Shown here in pieces: positions 43,790-52,862 of a DNA stretch of 64,000 bases. A program made the position numbers and the translations under genes. The notes beneath the pieces are model-generated. The model had not been told where the DNA came from and made no database searches. It saw only the letters and a program-made list of their open reading frames with translations. This DNA is from Actinomycetota bacterium (GTDB taxonomy: Bacteria > Actinomycetota > Thermoleophilia > Miltoncostaeales > Miltoncostaeaceae). The stretch's first letter is position 1. Every line of letters begins with the position of its first letter. The stretch is taken from contig CAUJCX010000041.1 in assembly GCA_963169235.1 (NCBI GenBank), positions 21,640 through 85,639 on the forward strand. Direction: 5' to 3'.

Positions 43790-44191
43790 TCACGCGGGGG
43801 GCTGGCCACGTTGCTGCCGGCGCTCCTCGCGCTCGCGCACCACCAGCGGGCTGATGTACTGCACGATCAGCGCGGCGACCCACATGATCAGCGTGGCCAT
43901 CACCCAGCTGACGAGCCCGGTGACGCGCAGCGAGTCCGACACCAGCACGGTGATCACGAGTGCCACGAACGCCGCGATCAGCCCCGCCAGCGACGCGATC
44001 GGCGCCGCGTTCTCCTTGACGAAGGCGGTCAGCGTGGGGGTGACCAGCAGGCTGATCACGGTGAACACCGCCACCAGCAGCAGGAAGAACAGGGGCTTCA
44101 CGCGCACGCCGTCCAGCAGCAGTGCGGCCAGTAGCAGCGCGACGGCGTTGGCCGCCAGCGCGATCACCGCCCGGGTGACGAGGCTGTCCAC
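43790..44191 (-). CDS. Phage-holin-superfamily-like membrane protein
   Basis: 133 residues with four hydrophobic segments (VIALAANAVALLLAALLLDGV, FFLLLVAVFTVISLLVTPTL, PIASLAGLIAAFVALVITVLVSDSLR, GLVSWVMATLIMWVAALIVQYI) and a charged tail REREERRQQRGQPP. Matches the mycobacterial 4-TM/phage holin family IV type of chromosomal protein (DUF4383-like), not an active prophage. GTG 44191 with AAAGGA upstream. Convergent with YihY. Confidence 0.7.
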   Translation of the reverse strand: MDSLVTRAVIALAANAVALLLAALLLDGVRVKPLFFLLLVAVFTVISLLVTPTLTAFVKENAAPIASLAGLIAAFVALVITVLVSDSLRVTGLVSWVMATLIMWVAALIVQYISPLVVREREERRQQRGQPPA

Positions 44192-44266
44192 GGCGTCCTT
44201 TCTCGCGGGGGCGCACCGACTACGATAGCCCACCGTCTCGTCGTCACCCCGCACGGAGGACCGCTC

Positions 44267-45220
44267 GTGACCCTGCCCCGCCTGGGCGACCACCCGCTCC
44301 GCATCCACCCGCTGGTGCTGGGTGGCAACGTGTTCGGCTGGAGCGCCGATCGGGACGCGTCGTTCGCCGTGCTCGACGCGTTCCTCGAGGCCGGCGGCAC
44401 CGCGATCGACACCGCCAACGTGTACTCGGCGTGGGTGCCCGGAAACCCGGGCGGGACGTCCGAGACGCTCATCGGCGAGTGGATGCGCGACCGCGGCGTG
44501 CGCGACCGCGTGTTCCTGGCGACCAAGGTCGGGATGGCGGGCGGCGACTTCCCCAAGGGGCTCACGCGCGACCAGGTGCGCGCGGGGCTGGAGGGATCGC
44601 TTGCGCGGCTCGGTACCGACCGGGTGGACCTGTTCTACGCACACGAGGACGATGCCGGCACGCCGCTGGCCGAGACCGTCGCGGCGTTCGGCGAACTGGT
44701 GGCCGACGGCAGCGTCGCGATGGCGGGCGCGTCCAACTACTCCGCCGCCCGCCTCGCCGCCGCCCTGGACGCCGCCGACGAGGCCGGCGTGCCCGGGTTC
44801 CGCGTGCTCCAGCCCGAGTTCAACCTGATCGACCGGGGCGGCTTCCCATCCGAGTTGGAGGACGTGTGCCGGGACCGGGGCGTGGCGGTGATGCCGTACT
44901 TCACGCTGGCACGGGGGTTCTTGACGGGCAAGTACCGGGCCGGCGCACCGACGCCCGCCGGTCCCCGTGCCGCGGGGGTGCTGCGCGACTACTCGGGTCC
45001 GCGTCCGGCCGCCGCGCTGGCCGAGGTGGACGCCGTGGCCGCCGAGACGCAGGCGACGCCCGCGCAGGTGGCGCTGGCCTGGCTGATGGCGCGGCCGACG
45101 ATCGTCGGCCCCATCGCCAGCGCCACCACGCCGTCGCAACTGGCGGAGTTGATGGGCGCCGCCGACGTGACGCTGAGCGCCGAGCAGGTCGCCCGGCTGG
45201 ACGCGGTCGGGGGTCGTTAG
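44267..45220 (+). CDS. Aldo/keto reductase
   Basis: 317 residues, complete AKR catalytic tetrad: GGTAIDTANVYSAW (Asp, Tyr), FLATKVG (Lys), DLFYAHEDD (His). NADPH site at the end (VGPIASATTPSQLAELM). A YajO/Tas-type fold, GTG start with GAGGA upstream; TACGAT at 44221 may be its -10. The substrate is unknown. Unlike the 41716 protein this one looks catalytically intact. Its stop overlaps the convergent mug stop. Confidence 0.88.
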   Translation: MTLPRLGDHPLRIHPLVLGGNVFGWSADRDASFAVLDAFLEAGGTAIDTANVYSAWVPGNPGGTSETLIGEWMRDRGVRDRVFLATKVGMAGGDFPKGLTRDQVRAGLEGSLARLGTDRVDLFYAHEDDAGTPLAETVAAFGELVADGSVAMAGASNYSAARLAAALDAADEAGVPGFRVLQPEFNLIDRGGFPSELEDVCRDRGVAVMPYFTLARGFLTGKYRAGAPTPAGPRAAGVLRDYSGPRPAAALAEVDAVAAETQATPAQVALAWLMARPTIVGPIASATTPSQLAELMGAADVTLSAEQVARLDAVGGR

Positions 45221-45777
45221 GCCCGGGCGTCCGTGCCGGCCGCGTAGGCCTCGGCCAGCAACGCCGCGATCACGTCGACCCCGTAGCGGGCCTGCAGGCC
45301 GCTGGGGTTCGGCAGCAACCACACCGGGGCACCGCCGATGCGCTCGGGGCGGAGTCCCAGCTCTGCTCCCGGGATACCGAACGCCTGACGGTACGCGCCC
45401 ATGCCCAGCACCGCGACGGCGCCGGGACGGATGCGCTCCACCAGCGCTGCCAGGCGCTCGCCGCCGGCCACCAGCTCGGCCCGGGTCACCTCGGCCGCCG
45501 TGGCCGTGGTGCGCATCACCAGGTTCGTGATGCCCACGCCACGCTCGAGCAACCGGTCCACGTCGGCGGCGGTGAGGCGCCCGGGGGTGATGCCGGCGGC
45601 GTCAAGCGCGGGCCACAGCCGGTTGCCCGGGCCCGCGAAGTGGTGACCGGTGTGGCCCGACCAGAGCCCCGGGTTGATGCCGCACACGAGCAGGCGCAGG
45701 CCTGGCGCCACGCGGTCGGGGATCTCACGACCGGCGGCGGCGAGCAACTGGGCGCGGTCGGTGCGGGGGCGGGTCAC
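45217..45777 (-). CDS. mug: G/U mismatch-specific DNA glycosylase (Mug/TDG)
   Basis: Removes uracil or thymine from G:U/G:T mispairs. 186 residues: the catalytic-loop GINPG (LLVCGINPGLWSGHTGHHFAGPGNRLWPAL), VLGMGAYRQAF and the intercalation loop LLPNPSGLQARYG. The start is ATG 45777. Convergent with the AKR gene (4-bp overlap). Confidence 0.92.
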   Translation of the reverse strand: MTRPRTDRAQLLAAAGREIPDRVAPGLRLLVCGINPGLWSGHTGHHFAGPGNRLWPALDAAGITPGRLTAADVDRLLERGVGITNLVMRTTATAAEVTRAELVAGGERLAALVERIRPGAVAVLGMGAYRQAFGIPGAELGLRPERIGGAPVWLLPNPSGLQARYGVDVIAALLAEAYAAGTDARA

Positions 45778-45854
45778 GCCGCGACCCTAGTGGTCGCCGC
45801 GCGCAGGTGCCGCGGCCCACGTGGCGCGGGGGATGCGGGGGGTATGGTGACGGG

Positions 45855-46514
45855 ATGACCGACCCGGCCGCGTCTGGCGAGCCCTTCGACACCGGCCGTC
45901 TGATGCGCTGGATGGCGACCCACGACGATCGCCTGCGCGATCTGGTCGAGCTGGACCCCGACGACGAGGACATCTCGTCCGACCATTCGATGCGGGCGCA
46001 CCTCCAGTTTCTGGCGGAGGCGATGGAGGAGAGCGCGCAGGGATCGCTGCGCGACGCCCTCGACGGGTTCGCCGAGGGACTGCAGGAGTGGTTCACGCTG
46101 AACGAGGACGTCTACGCCGACCACCTGGAGCTTGCCCGCGGCGCGATCGCGCTCGAGCAGCACCTCCAGTTCCACACCCTGCCGGGCACCGACCCGTCGC
46201 TCGATCTGGCGCTCGACCGGCGGACGCGCATGAACGCGTGGGTGCGGTTCTTCCTCATCGGCCTCGAAGGGCACCTGGGACCGGCGGCGGACGGCCTGTC
46301 GGACGACACCCTGCGGTGGATGCAGGAGCACCAGCGCGACCTGACGCGCCTGGCCGTCACGTTCGACAACCGCGCGAAATCGGCCCTGCCCCAGGGGATC
46401 GACGCGCAGACGCGCGACCACGTGGGCCGGGCCGCGATGATCCGGGCGTACGTGCGCCACCTCGCGACCGGCCTCGAGGCCACGCTCGATCCCCCTCCGG
46501 CGGGCCCGGCGTGA
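45855..46514 (+). CDS. Conserved hypothetical protein, all-helical
   Basis: 219 residues, helical and acidic (MRWMATHDDRLRDLVELDPDDEDISSDHSMRAHLQFLAEAMEESAQGSLRDALDGFAEG). Not recognised. ATG 45855 preceded by TATGGT 6 bp upstream (leaderless-like). Translationally coupled to the ketoacyl synthase by a GTGA overlap, so it may support that enzyme. Confidence 0.6.
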   Translation: MTDPAASGEPFDTGRLMRWMATHDDRLRDLVELDPDDEDISSDHSMRAHLQFLAEAMEESAQGSLRDALDGFAEGLQEWFTLNEDVYADHLELARGAIALEQHLQFHTLPGTDPSLDLALDRRTRMNAWVRFFLIGLEGHLGPAADGLSDDTLRWMQEHQRDLTRLAVTFDNRAKSALPQGIDAQTRDHVGRAAMIRAYVRHLATGLEATLDPPPAGPA

Positions 46515-47731
46515 GCCGCCGTGTCGTCGTCACCGGGCTGGGGGTCGCCAGCCCGTTCGGGCGTGCCCTCGACGCGTTCTGGGACGGGTTGGTGTCCGGG
46601 CGTTCCGCGGCCGAGCCGTTCGAGGCCGTGGCGGTCGGCACCGTGCCCGCCGTGGTGGTGGACGGGGCCGACGACGCCGCCGCACGATTCGGTGCCCGCG
46701 ACGCGCGCCGCATGTCGCGCGCCGGCCGGCTGGCGGCGCTGGCCGTGGCGGACGCGCTGGAGGATGCGGGCCTCGGCGACACGCCGCACGACGGCGTCGG
46801 CCTCAGCCTGGGTTGCGTGCACGGCGGCGCGGAGGCGTGGTTCACGGGGCACGACACGCTGCGCGAGCGCGGCGCCGATCGCGTGAGCCCCCTCACCGTG
46901 CCGCTGGGCCTCACCAACAGCCCCGCGGCGGGCGCTGCGCGCGTGCTGGGCCTGACGGGGCCGTCGCTGTCGGTGACGACGGCGTGCGCGGCCGCCACCG
47001 ACGCCATCGGTCAGGCGCTGGCCGCCGTGCGCGCGGGGCGCGCCGACGTGGTGGTGGCGGGTGGCGCCGAGGCGCCGCTGTCACCCCTGGTGATCGGCGG
47101 CTACGCCGCGCTGGGGGCCCTCAGCCGTCGGCAGGACGCCGCCGTGGCGTCGCGTCCGTTCGACGCCGGGCGCGACGGCTTCGTGATCGCCGAGGGCGCG
47201 GGGGTCATCGTGCTGGAGGAGGAGGGCCACGCGCGCGCCCGCGGCGCGCGGGTGTACGGCGAGCTGGCCGGGTACGGCAGCTCGTGCGACGCCGGGCACC
47301 TCACCGACCCCGACCCCACGGGCGCGGGACCGGCCCGTGCGATCGCCGAGGCGATGGCCGACGCCCGTATCGCGCCCGGCGACGTCGGCTACGTGAACGC
47401 CCACGCCACGTCCACGCCGGTGGGGGACGTGGCCGAGTCCCGGGCCCTCGTGGCCGCCGGTCTGGGGGCGTGCCCGGTGTCGTCCACCAAGGGTGCCCAC
47501 GGGCACGCGCTGGGTGCCGCGGGGGGCATCGAGGCCGTCGCCTGCCTGCTGGCGCTCACCCGGGGCGTGCTGCCGCCCACCGCCAACCTCGACGCGCCCG
47601 ATCCCGCCGTGGCACTCGACCTGGTGCGCGAGGCCCGTGCCGCCGACGCGCGGGTGGCCCTGTCGACGTCATTCGGGTTCGGCGGGCACAACGCCGTGCT
47701 GGTGTTCCGGCGCCGGGACGCACCCGCCTGA
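46511..47731 (+). CDS. fabF: Beta-ketoacyl-ACP synthase II (FabF-like)
   Basis: Condensing enzyme of fatty acid or polyketide synthesis. 406 residues: RRVVVTGLGVASPFG, the active-site Cys in VTTACAAATDAIG, His in NAHATSTPVGD and STKGAHGHALGAAG (the Cys-His-His triad complete), ending in FGFGGHNAVLVF. No other fatty-acid genes (acpP, fabH) are nearby. The isolated position and the coupled upstream hypothetical protein leave its pathway open, including a specialised or lipid-remodelling role. Confidence 0.88.
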   Translation: MSRRVVVTGLGVASPFGRALDAFWDGLVSGRSAAEPFEAVAVGTVPAVVVDGADDAAARFGARDARRMSRAGRLAALAVADALEDAGLGDTPHDGVGLSLGCVHGGAEAWFTGHDTLRERGADRVSPLTVPLGLTNSPAAGAARVLGLTGPSLSVTTACAAATDAIGQALAAVRAGRADVVVAGGAEAPLSPLVIGGYAALGALSRRQDAAVASRPFDAGRDGFVIAEGAGVIVLEEEGHARARGARVYGELAGYGSSCDAGHLTDPDPTGAGPARAIAEAMADARIAPGDVGYVNAHATSTPVGDVAESRALVAAGLGACPVSSTKGAHGHALGAAGGIEAVACLLALTRGVLPPTANLDAPDPAVALDLVREARAADARVALSTSFGFGGHNAVLVFRRRDAPA

Positions 47732-47735
47732 GCGA

Positions 47736-47761
47736 TCAAGTCGGCGGCCGCCGACGCCGAT
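47736..47761 (+). promoter_or_regulatory. Flagellar/WhiG-type promoter-like site upstream of multidomain GGDEF gene
   Basis: TCAAG at 47736 and GCCGAT at 47756-47761, T-to-G spacing 20 bp, 37 bp before the GTG at 47798. One of five sites with identical spacing; this one also shows TCAAG in the -35 position. Confidence 0.55.
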
Positions 47762-47797
47762 GCACACGGGGAGGCGTCCGCAACGGAAGGGTCGGTC

Positions 47798-49585
47798 GTG
47801 ACCGGCAACACGCTCGCCAACAACTCCCGCGTACTCGTGGTGGGCGACCGCGGCCCCGCCCAGGACGCGCTGTGCGCGCTGCTGGAGGACGCCGGCTACC
47901 ACGCCGTGACCGCACGCTTCGGTGACGCGCTGGGCCGCCTGGACGACCGTCCGCCACGCGTCGTGGTGGTGGCCGTCGACGAGGGCGACGGACCCGGTGT
48001 CAGCGTGGTGGCCGCCGTGGCGCGCACGGGGGCCGCGCACCCGCACCTGATCGCCGTGTGCCCCGACGACGAGGCCGTCATCGAGGCGGCCCTGACCGCG
48101 GGCTGCGATGAGTGCATGGTGGCGCCGGTGCGCCGCGCCGAGTTCGCGGCGCGAGTGGCGGCCGGCATGAAGAGCTGGGCCGACGCCACCCGCGCCAGCG
48201 TGTACGCCGTGGAGGCCCATCGCCGCGAGGCCACCGTCCACGCCGTGTTCGGCGACATGATGGAGGGCCTGCTGGTGTTCGACGACGCCGGCCGCGTGCT
48301 CGAGACCAACCCCGCGATGGTACGCCTCACCGGTCGCCCCGTGCGGGATCTGGTGGGCGCCGTACCGCCGCTTCCGTGGTGGCAGCCGGACCTCGCGGCG
48401 GACGCCGACGCGGCCCTCGCGACGGCGCTGGAGGGCGGCATGGGCGACGTCGAGGCCGTGGTGCAGCGCCCCGACGGCCTCACGATCCCCGTCACCGTTC
48501 ACGTCGTGCCCGACCGCGCGGGAGGGCGCCGTGCGCGCGTCGCCCTGGTGCGCGACCTCACCGACCAGACCCGTTCGCGGGTGGCCCTGCAGAGCTCGCG
48601 CCGTGAGCAGGCGTCGCTGCGGCGGCTGGCTGCCGCGGTGGCCGGAGAGCCGGACACCGAGCGGGTCTTCTCGCTGATCTCCTCCGAGCTGGGCGAGGTG
48701 TTCGGCGTCGAGTGCGGCATCGTGGTGCGGTTCGTCAACGACGTCGCCGCCGTCGCGGGCGTGCCGTCGCCCGGCGCGTTCTACAGCCAGGGGGCCGTGA
48801 TGCCCGCAGGCTTCGACGCCGCGGTGGCCCGCGCCGCGGCCAACGGCGCCCCGGCGCGCGTGGCGTACGAGTACCTCACCGACAGCGCCGCGGGCGTCAT
48901 CGCGCGCGAGGCGGGCGTGGTGTGCTCGGTGGCCGCCCCCATCCTGGTGAAGGGCACGCTGTGGGGGGCCGTGCTGATCTCGACCCGCGCCGCGTCCGGC
49001 ATCGGCGACGAGCGCTCGCGGCTGGCGGGCTTCGGCGAGATGGCGGGCCTGGCGCTCGAGAGCGCCGAGGCGCGACTGCGTCTGGAGATGGCGGCTACGC
49101 TCGACGAACTGACCGGTCTGCCCAACCGGCGCGCGTTCGACGACGCGCTGGTGCGTGAGACCGAGCGTGCCCGCCGCTACGGGCGCCCCCTGTCGCTCGC
49201 GATGTTCGACATCGACCGCCTGGGACAGCTGAACGCGGCATTCGGGCACGACATGGGCGACGACACCATCGCCCGCTTCGCGACCGTGCTCACCGACACG
49301 TGCCGGCTGACCGACCTGGTGGCCCGCACCGGCGGCGCCGAGTTCGCGTGCCTCATGCCCGACACCACGTCGCAGGCGGCCTCGACGCTGGCCGAGCGGG
49401 TGCGCAAGGCCCTGATGCAGGCCGAGATGCCCGGCGGGCTGACGTGCTCGGTGGGCGTCGCCGGATGGCGGGACGTGGAGGACCCGGAGTCGCTCGTGGC
49501 CCGGGCCGGCGCCGCGCTGTACCGCTCGAAGCACCAGGGCCGCGACCGCATCTCGGTGGCGGGGGACGACGCGCTGGCCGCGTGA
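47798..49585 (+). CDS. Multidomain sensor with degenerate receiver, PAS, GAF and GGDEF-like domains
   Basis: 595 residues. A receiver-like domain at ~5-125 in which the phospho-acceptor position appears to be Ala (VVVVAVDEGDGPG). PAS at ~140-265 (FGDMMEGLLVFDDAGRVLETNPAMVRLTGR). GAF at ~275-415 (RRLAAAVAGEPDTERVFSLISSELGEVF). GGDEF at ~425-590 with DELTGLPNRRAFDDALV and MFDIDRLGQLNAAFGHDMGDD, but the signature is GGAEF instead of GGDEF/GGEEF, so cyclase activity is doubtful and it may act as a c-di-GMP or GTP sensor. The DUF3054-HAD pair follows. Confidence 0.8.
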   Translation: MTGNTLANNSRVLVVGDRGPAQDALCALLEDAGYHAVTARFGDALGRLDDRPPRVVVVAVDEGDGPGVSVVAAVARTGAAHPHLIAVCPDDEAVIEAALTAGCDECMVAPVRRAEFAARVAAGMKSWADATRASVYAVEAHRREATVHAVFGDMMEGLLVFDDAGRVLETNPAMVRLTGRPVRDLVGAVPPLPWWQPDLAADADAALATALEGGMGDVEAVVQRPDGLTIPVTVHVVPDRAGGRRARVALVRDLTDQTRSRVALQSSRREQASLRRLAAAVAGEPDTERVFSLISSELGEVFGVECGIVVRFVNDVAAVAGVPSPGAFYSQGAVMPAGFDAAVARAAANGAPARVAYEYLTDSAAGVIAREAGVVCSVAAPILVKGTLWGAVLISTRAASGIGDERSRLAGFGEMAGLALESAEARLRLEMAATLDELTGLPNRRAFDDALVRETERARRYGRPLSLAMFDIDRLGQLNAAFGHDMGDDTIARFATVLTDTCRLTDLVARTGGAEFACLMPDTTSQAASTLAERVRKALMQAEMPGGLTCSVGVAGWRDVEDPESLVARAGAALYRSKHQGRDRISVAGDDALAA

Positions 49586-49614
49586 GCGTGGGCGCAGCCC
49601 GCTAGGCTGACTGC

Positions 49615-49989
49615 ATGAAGCGCCTCGCCCTCGCCGCCGTGGACGGCGCCTGCGTGCTCGCGTTCGCGGCCGCCGGTCGCCGCAGCCACGCCGAGACCGC
49701 GACGCTTGCGGGCATCGCCGAGACCGCCTGGCCGTTCCTGGTGGGTGCGGCCGCCGGATGGGTCGCCGCGCGCGCCTGGCGGCGTCCCGCGGCCCTCTCC
49801 ACCGGCCTCGTGGTGTGGCCGTGCGCGGCGCTCGGCGGCATGCTGCTACGCGTGCTGGCCACCGACCGCGGCACGGCGCCGGGGTTCATCGCGGTCGCCG
49901 TGATCGCGCTGGGCGTCGCGATGCTGGGCTGGCGGGCGGTGGCCGCCGTGGCCCAGCGGCGCCGCGACGGGTCGCCGGAGCCCGCGTGA
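49615..49989 (+). CDS. DUF3054 membrane protein
   Basis: 124 residues, four hydrophobic segments. The family pattern AAAGRRSHAETATLAGIAETAWPFLVGAAAGWVAARAW is clear. TAGGCT lies 6 bp before ATG 49615 with no ribosome-binding site (leaderless-like). Overlaps the HAD phosphatase start. Family function unknown. Confidence 0.8.
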   Translation: MKRLALAAVDGACVLAFAAAGRRSHAETATLAGIAETAWPFLVGAAAGWVAARAWRRPAALSTGLVVWPCAALGGMLLRVLATDRGTAPGFIAVAVIALGVAMLGWRAVAAVAQRRRDGSPEPA

Positions 49990-50747
49990 GCGGCGCCGAG
50001 ACCTGGGCGCTCGACCTGGACGGCGTGGTGTGGCTGGCGGGTCACCCCATCGCGGGCGCGCCGGAGGCCATCGTGCGCCTGCGCGAACGAGGCCGCCGCG
50101 TGGTGTTCATGACCAACAACTCGTCGCCCACCGTGGCCCAGCACGTGGCGACGCTGCGGGCGGTGGGCATCGACGCCGAGGCCGACGACGTGCTGACCTC
50201 CGCGCAGGCGGCCGCCGTCATGGTGCAGCCGGGCGAGCGGGTCCACGTGCTGGGCGGGCCGGGCGTCGTGGAGGCCGTGGAGGGGCGGGGCTGCCGCGTG
50301 CAGATGACCGGCCCGGTGGACGCCGTCGTGGTTGGCATCGACAAGGCGTTCACGTACGCGACGCTCGGGGCCGCGGCCTCCGCGGTGCGCGCGGGCGCGC
50401 GCTTCGTCGGCACCAACGACGACCCCACGTACCCCACGCCCGAGGGGCTGCTTCCGGGCGCCGGCACCATGGCGGCCGCGGTGGCGACGGCGTCCGGCGT
50501 GGCGCCCACGTTCGCCGGCAAGCCGTTCGCGCCCATGGCGGCCCTGGCCGCCGAGCGGGTCGGGCGCATCGACGTGATGGTGGGCGACCGGTCCACCACC
50601 GACGGGCTCATGGCGGTCGAACTGGGGGCACGCTTCGCGCTGGTGCTGAGCGGCGTCACGGACGCCCGCCTGGCGGCGACGCTCGATCCCGCCCCGCACC
50701 TGGTCAGCGCCGACCTGGCCGCGGCCGTGGACGCCCTCACCGCCTAG
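49986..50747 (+). CDS. HAD-superfamily class IIA phosphatase (NagD-like)
   Basis: 253 residues. Catalytic motif DLDGVVW near the N terminus (Asp nucleophile and Asp+2), motif II VVFMTNNSS, the IIA cap with TFAGKPFAPM, and motif IV VGDRSTTDGLMA. Typical of NagD/p-nitrophenyl phosphatase-like enzymes that hydrolyse sugar phosphates or nucleotides; the substrate is not predictable. GTG start overlapping the DUF3054 stop. Confidence 0.87.
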   Translation: MSGAETWALDLDGVVWLAGHPIAGAPEAIVRLRERGRRVVFMTNNSSPTVAQHVATLRAVGIDAEADDVLTSAQAAAVMVQPGERVHVLGGPGVVEAVEGRGCRVQMTGPVDAVVVGIDKAFTYATLGAAASAVRAGARFVGTNDDPTYPTPEGLLPGAGTMAAAVATASGVAPTFAGKPFAPMAALAAERVGRIDVMVGDRSTTDGLMAVELGARFALVLSGVTDARLAATLDPAPHLVSADLAAAVDALTA

Positions 50748-50757
50748 ACCGGACGGT

Positions 50758-51717
50758 CTACTCGTACGCGACGACCAGCGGGGTCGGTCGCAGGCGCATC
50801 ACCTCGGCGGGGGTCATCAGCGGGCTGCCGTCGGACGTGTCCTCGGTGTAGAACAGCTTGAACCCCGTGTAGAGCGAGCCGCGCCCGCGCGTCACCCGCG
50901 TGTACGTCGCCGTCTTCAGCTCGGGGCTGCCGAACCCGTCGGCGTTCAGCACGATGTCGAGGCCGGGCCGGGGACGCAGCCGCTGGCGGTCGCGGATCAT
51001 GCCGTCGGTGAACTGGTGGATGATGAGGAGCTTGTCGGGGAGTTTGTTGGCTGCGGACAGCTGCGACAACCACATCGACACGCGGTTGATCTCGCGCGCG
51101 TCGACGCTGCCGATGACCTTGCCCGGCAGCTGCCCCTTGGCCATGCGCCACTCGGGGTCGAGGGCGAGGCTGACGTCGGGCTCGCGCAGGTACTTCTCCA
51201 GCGCCTTGGCCTCGGTGAGGAAGTCGGCCTGGCCGGGCTGGATGTCGAGGATGAGGATGGCGTCGGCCTCGCGGGCGGCGTCCAGGTAGCGCTGGATCAC
51301 CTCGTCGCTTTGACGCATGCGGTGCAGCCCGCCCTCGCCCGGGGCGGCGGACGCCACCACGGCGATCAGCTCCATGGCCTTCATCACGGGCCGCTTGGGA
51401 CGCGCGTACTGCTTGGCCTGACGGGCCAGGCGGATGCCGGCCGTGGTGGGTGACCCGATGCCCAGGATGCCGAGCTTCTCGTCCTGCGGCGCACCGTAGA
51501 ACGCCACCACCCGGTGCTCCGGGAGGATGCTGGTGGCGCCACCCGGCAGCCCGCGCTTGGCGGGGGATGTGGTGACCTCGGACACCGGGGCGGGCGCGTC
51601 GTCGTGCGACACGGCCTCCCACCCGATGGCGGTGGCGCACAGCGCCAGCGCCGCCAGCACCAGCAGGCGGTAATGATGGGCCGTGAGCGCGGCCACCGCA
51701 CGGTGCAGGGCGGACAT
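50758..51717 (-). CDS. Membrane-anchored or exported protein of unknown function
   Basis: 319 residues. One N-terminal transmembrane/signal segment (HYRLLVLAALALCATAIGWEAV), then a Pro/Thr linker and a ~250-residue domain (RVVAFYGAPQDEKLGILGIGSP...ILILDIQPGQADFL...DKLLIIHQFTDGMI...DIVLNADGFG) resembling a TIM-barrel-type glycosidase or polysaccharide enzyme without clear catalytic motifs. Probably cell-wall associated. Transcribed with its own start at ATG 51717. Confidence 0.6.
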   Translation of the reverse strand: MSALHRAVAALTAHHYRLLVLAALALCATAIGWEAVSHDDAPAPVSEVTTSPAKRGLPGGATSILPEHRVVAFYGAPQDEKLGILGIGSPTTAGIRLARQAKQYARPKRPVMKAMELIAVVASAAPGEGGLHRMRQSDEVIQRYLDAAREADAILILDIQPGQADFLTEAKALEKYLREPDVSLALDPEWRMAKGQLPGKVIGSVDAREINRVSMWLSQLSAANKLPDKLLIIHQFTDGMIRDRQRLRPRPGLDIVLNADGFGSPELKTATYTRVTRGRGSLYTGFKLFYTEDTSDGSPLMTPAEVMRLRPTPLVVAYE

Positions 51718-51781
51718 TCAGGCGTTTATAGCGGGGTGGGGCCCGCCGCGCCACCACCGGGTGCACGCGGCGGCGCCGGCG

Positions 51782-52816
51782 TCAGGCCGCCAGGGCCTCG
51801 CGCACGGCGGGCGCGACCACCGTGCCCAGCAACTCCAGCGACCGCATCAGCTCGTCGTGCGGCACGGGACCCACACCCATCTGCAGCAGCAGCCGGGTGT
51901 TGCCGAACAGGCGGTGCAGCGACAGGATCTTCTCGGTGACGTCGTCCGGCGTGCCCACCAGCAGCGAGCCGGACGGCGCCAGCATCTGGTCGAACTGGCC
52001 ACGGGTGGTGGGTGCCCAGCCCCGCTCGGCGCCGATGCGGTTCATCGCCGACGCGTACGGCGCGTAGAACACGTCCGCGGCGTGGGCCGCGTCGTCGGCG
52101 ATGAAGCCGTGGCAGTTGATGGCCACCGGCAGGCGGTCGCCGTGATGGCCGGCCTGGTCGGCGCTGGCGCGGTACATCTCGATGAACGGCACGAACCGCG
52201 CGGGCTCGCCCCCGATGATCGCGAGCGCCAGCGGCAGCCCCATGCTGCCGGCGCGCAGCGCCGACGCCGGCGTGCCCCCGACCGCGACCCAGATGGGGAT
52301 GTGCGGCTGCACGGGCCGCGGGTACACGCCGCGCTCGTCGATGGCGGCGCGGAAGCGCCCGGACCACGTGACGGTCTCCTGCTCGCGCAGGCGCAGCAGC
52401 AGGGCGAGCTTCTCGGCGAACAGGGCGTCGTAGTCGTCGAGGTCGTAGCCGAACAGCGGGAACGACTCGATGAACGAGCCGCGGCCGGCCATGATCTCGG
52501 CCCTTCCGCCCGAGACGAGGTCGAGCGTCGCGAACTCCTCGAACACGCGCACCGGGTCGTCGGATCCCAGCACCGTCACGGCGCTCGACAGGCGGATGCG
52601 GCGGGTACGCGCGGCCATCGCCGACAGCACCACCGCGGGCGCCGACACCACGTAGTCACGGCGATGGTGTTCGCCGACGGCGAACACGTCCAGGCCGATC
52701 TCGTCGGCCCGCACGGCCTCGTCGATCAACTGCGCGATGCGCTCGGCGGGCGAGGCCGCATCCCCCGAGACGGGATGCTCACCCAGGTCGCCGAACGTGC
52801 AGACACCGATCTCCAC
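51782..52816 (-). CDS. Luciferase-like (LLM) flavin-dependent oxidoreductase
   Basis: 344 residues, luciferase-like fold close to the MsnO8/F420- or FMN-dependent group: IGVCTFGDLGEHPVSG, GLDVFAVGEHHRRDYVVSAPAVVLSAMAART, SGGRAEIMAGRGSFIESFPLFGYDLDDYDALFAEKL and PIWVAVGGTPASALRAG. GTG start. Lies 46 bp downstream of alcohol dehydrogenase 1 on the same strand, so it is probably the second gene of the operon driven from the 54013 palindrome region. Confidence 0.85.
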   Translation of the reverse strand: MEIGVCTFGDLGEHPVSGDAASPAERIAQLIDEAVRADEIGLDVFAVGEHHRRDYVVSAPAVVLSAMAARTRRIRLSSAVTVLGSDDPVRVFEEFATLDLVSGGRAEIMAGRGSFIESFPLFGYDLDDYDALFAEKLALLLRLREQETVTWSGRFRAAIDERGVYPRPVQPHIPIWVAVGGTPASALRAGSMGLPLALAIIGGEPARFVPFIEMYRASADQAGHHGDRLPVAINCHGFIADDAAHAADVFYAPYASAMNRIGAERGWAPTTRGQFDQMLAPSGSLLVGTPDDVTEKILSLHRLFGNTRLLLQMGVGPVPHDELMRSLELLGTVVAPAVREALAA

Positions 52817-52862
52817 GTCGGGCAGCGTACCGATCGGCCGTGCGCCGCCGACCGAGCCGGGG

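Noticed and set aside
43790..44191. Holin-like protein considered as evidence of a prophage
   Set aside because: No integrase, capsid, terminase or lysin genes anywhere in the window; this family occurs as ordinary chromosomal genes.
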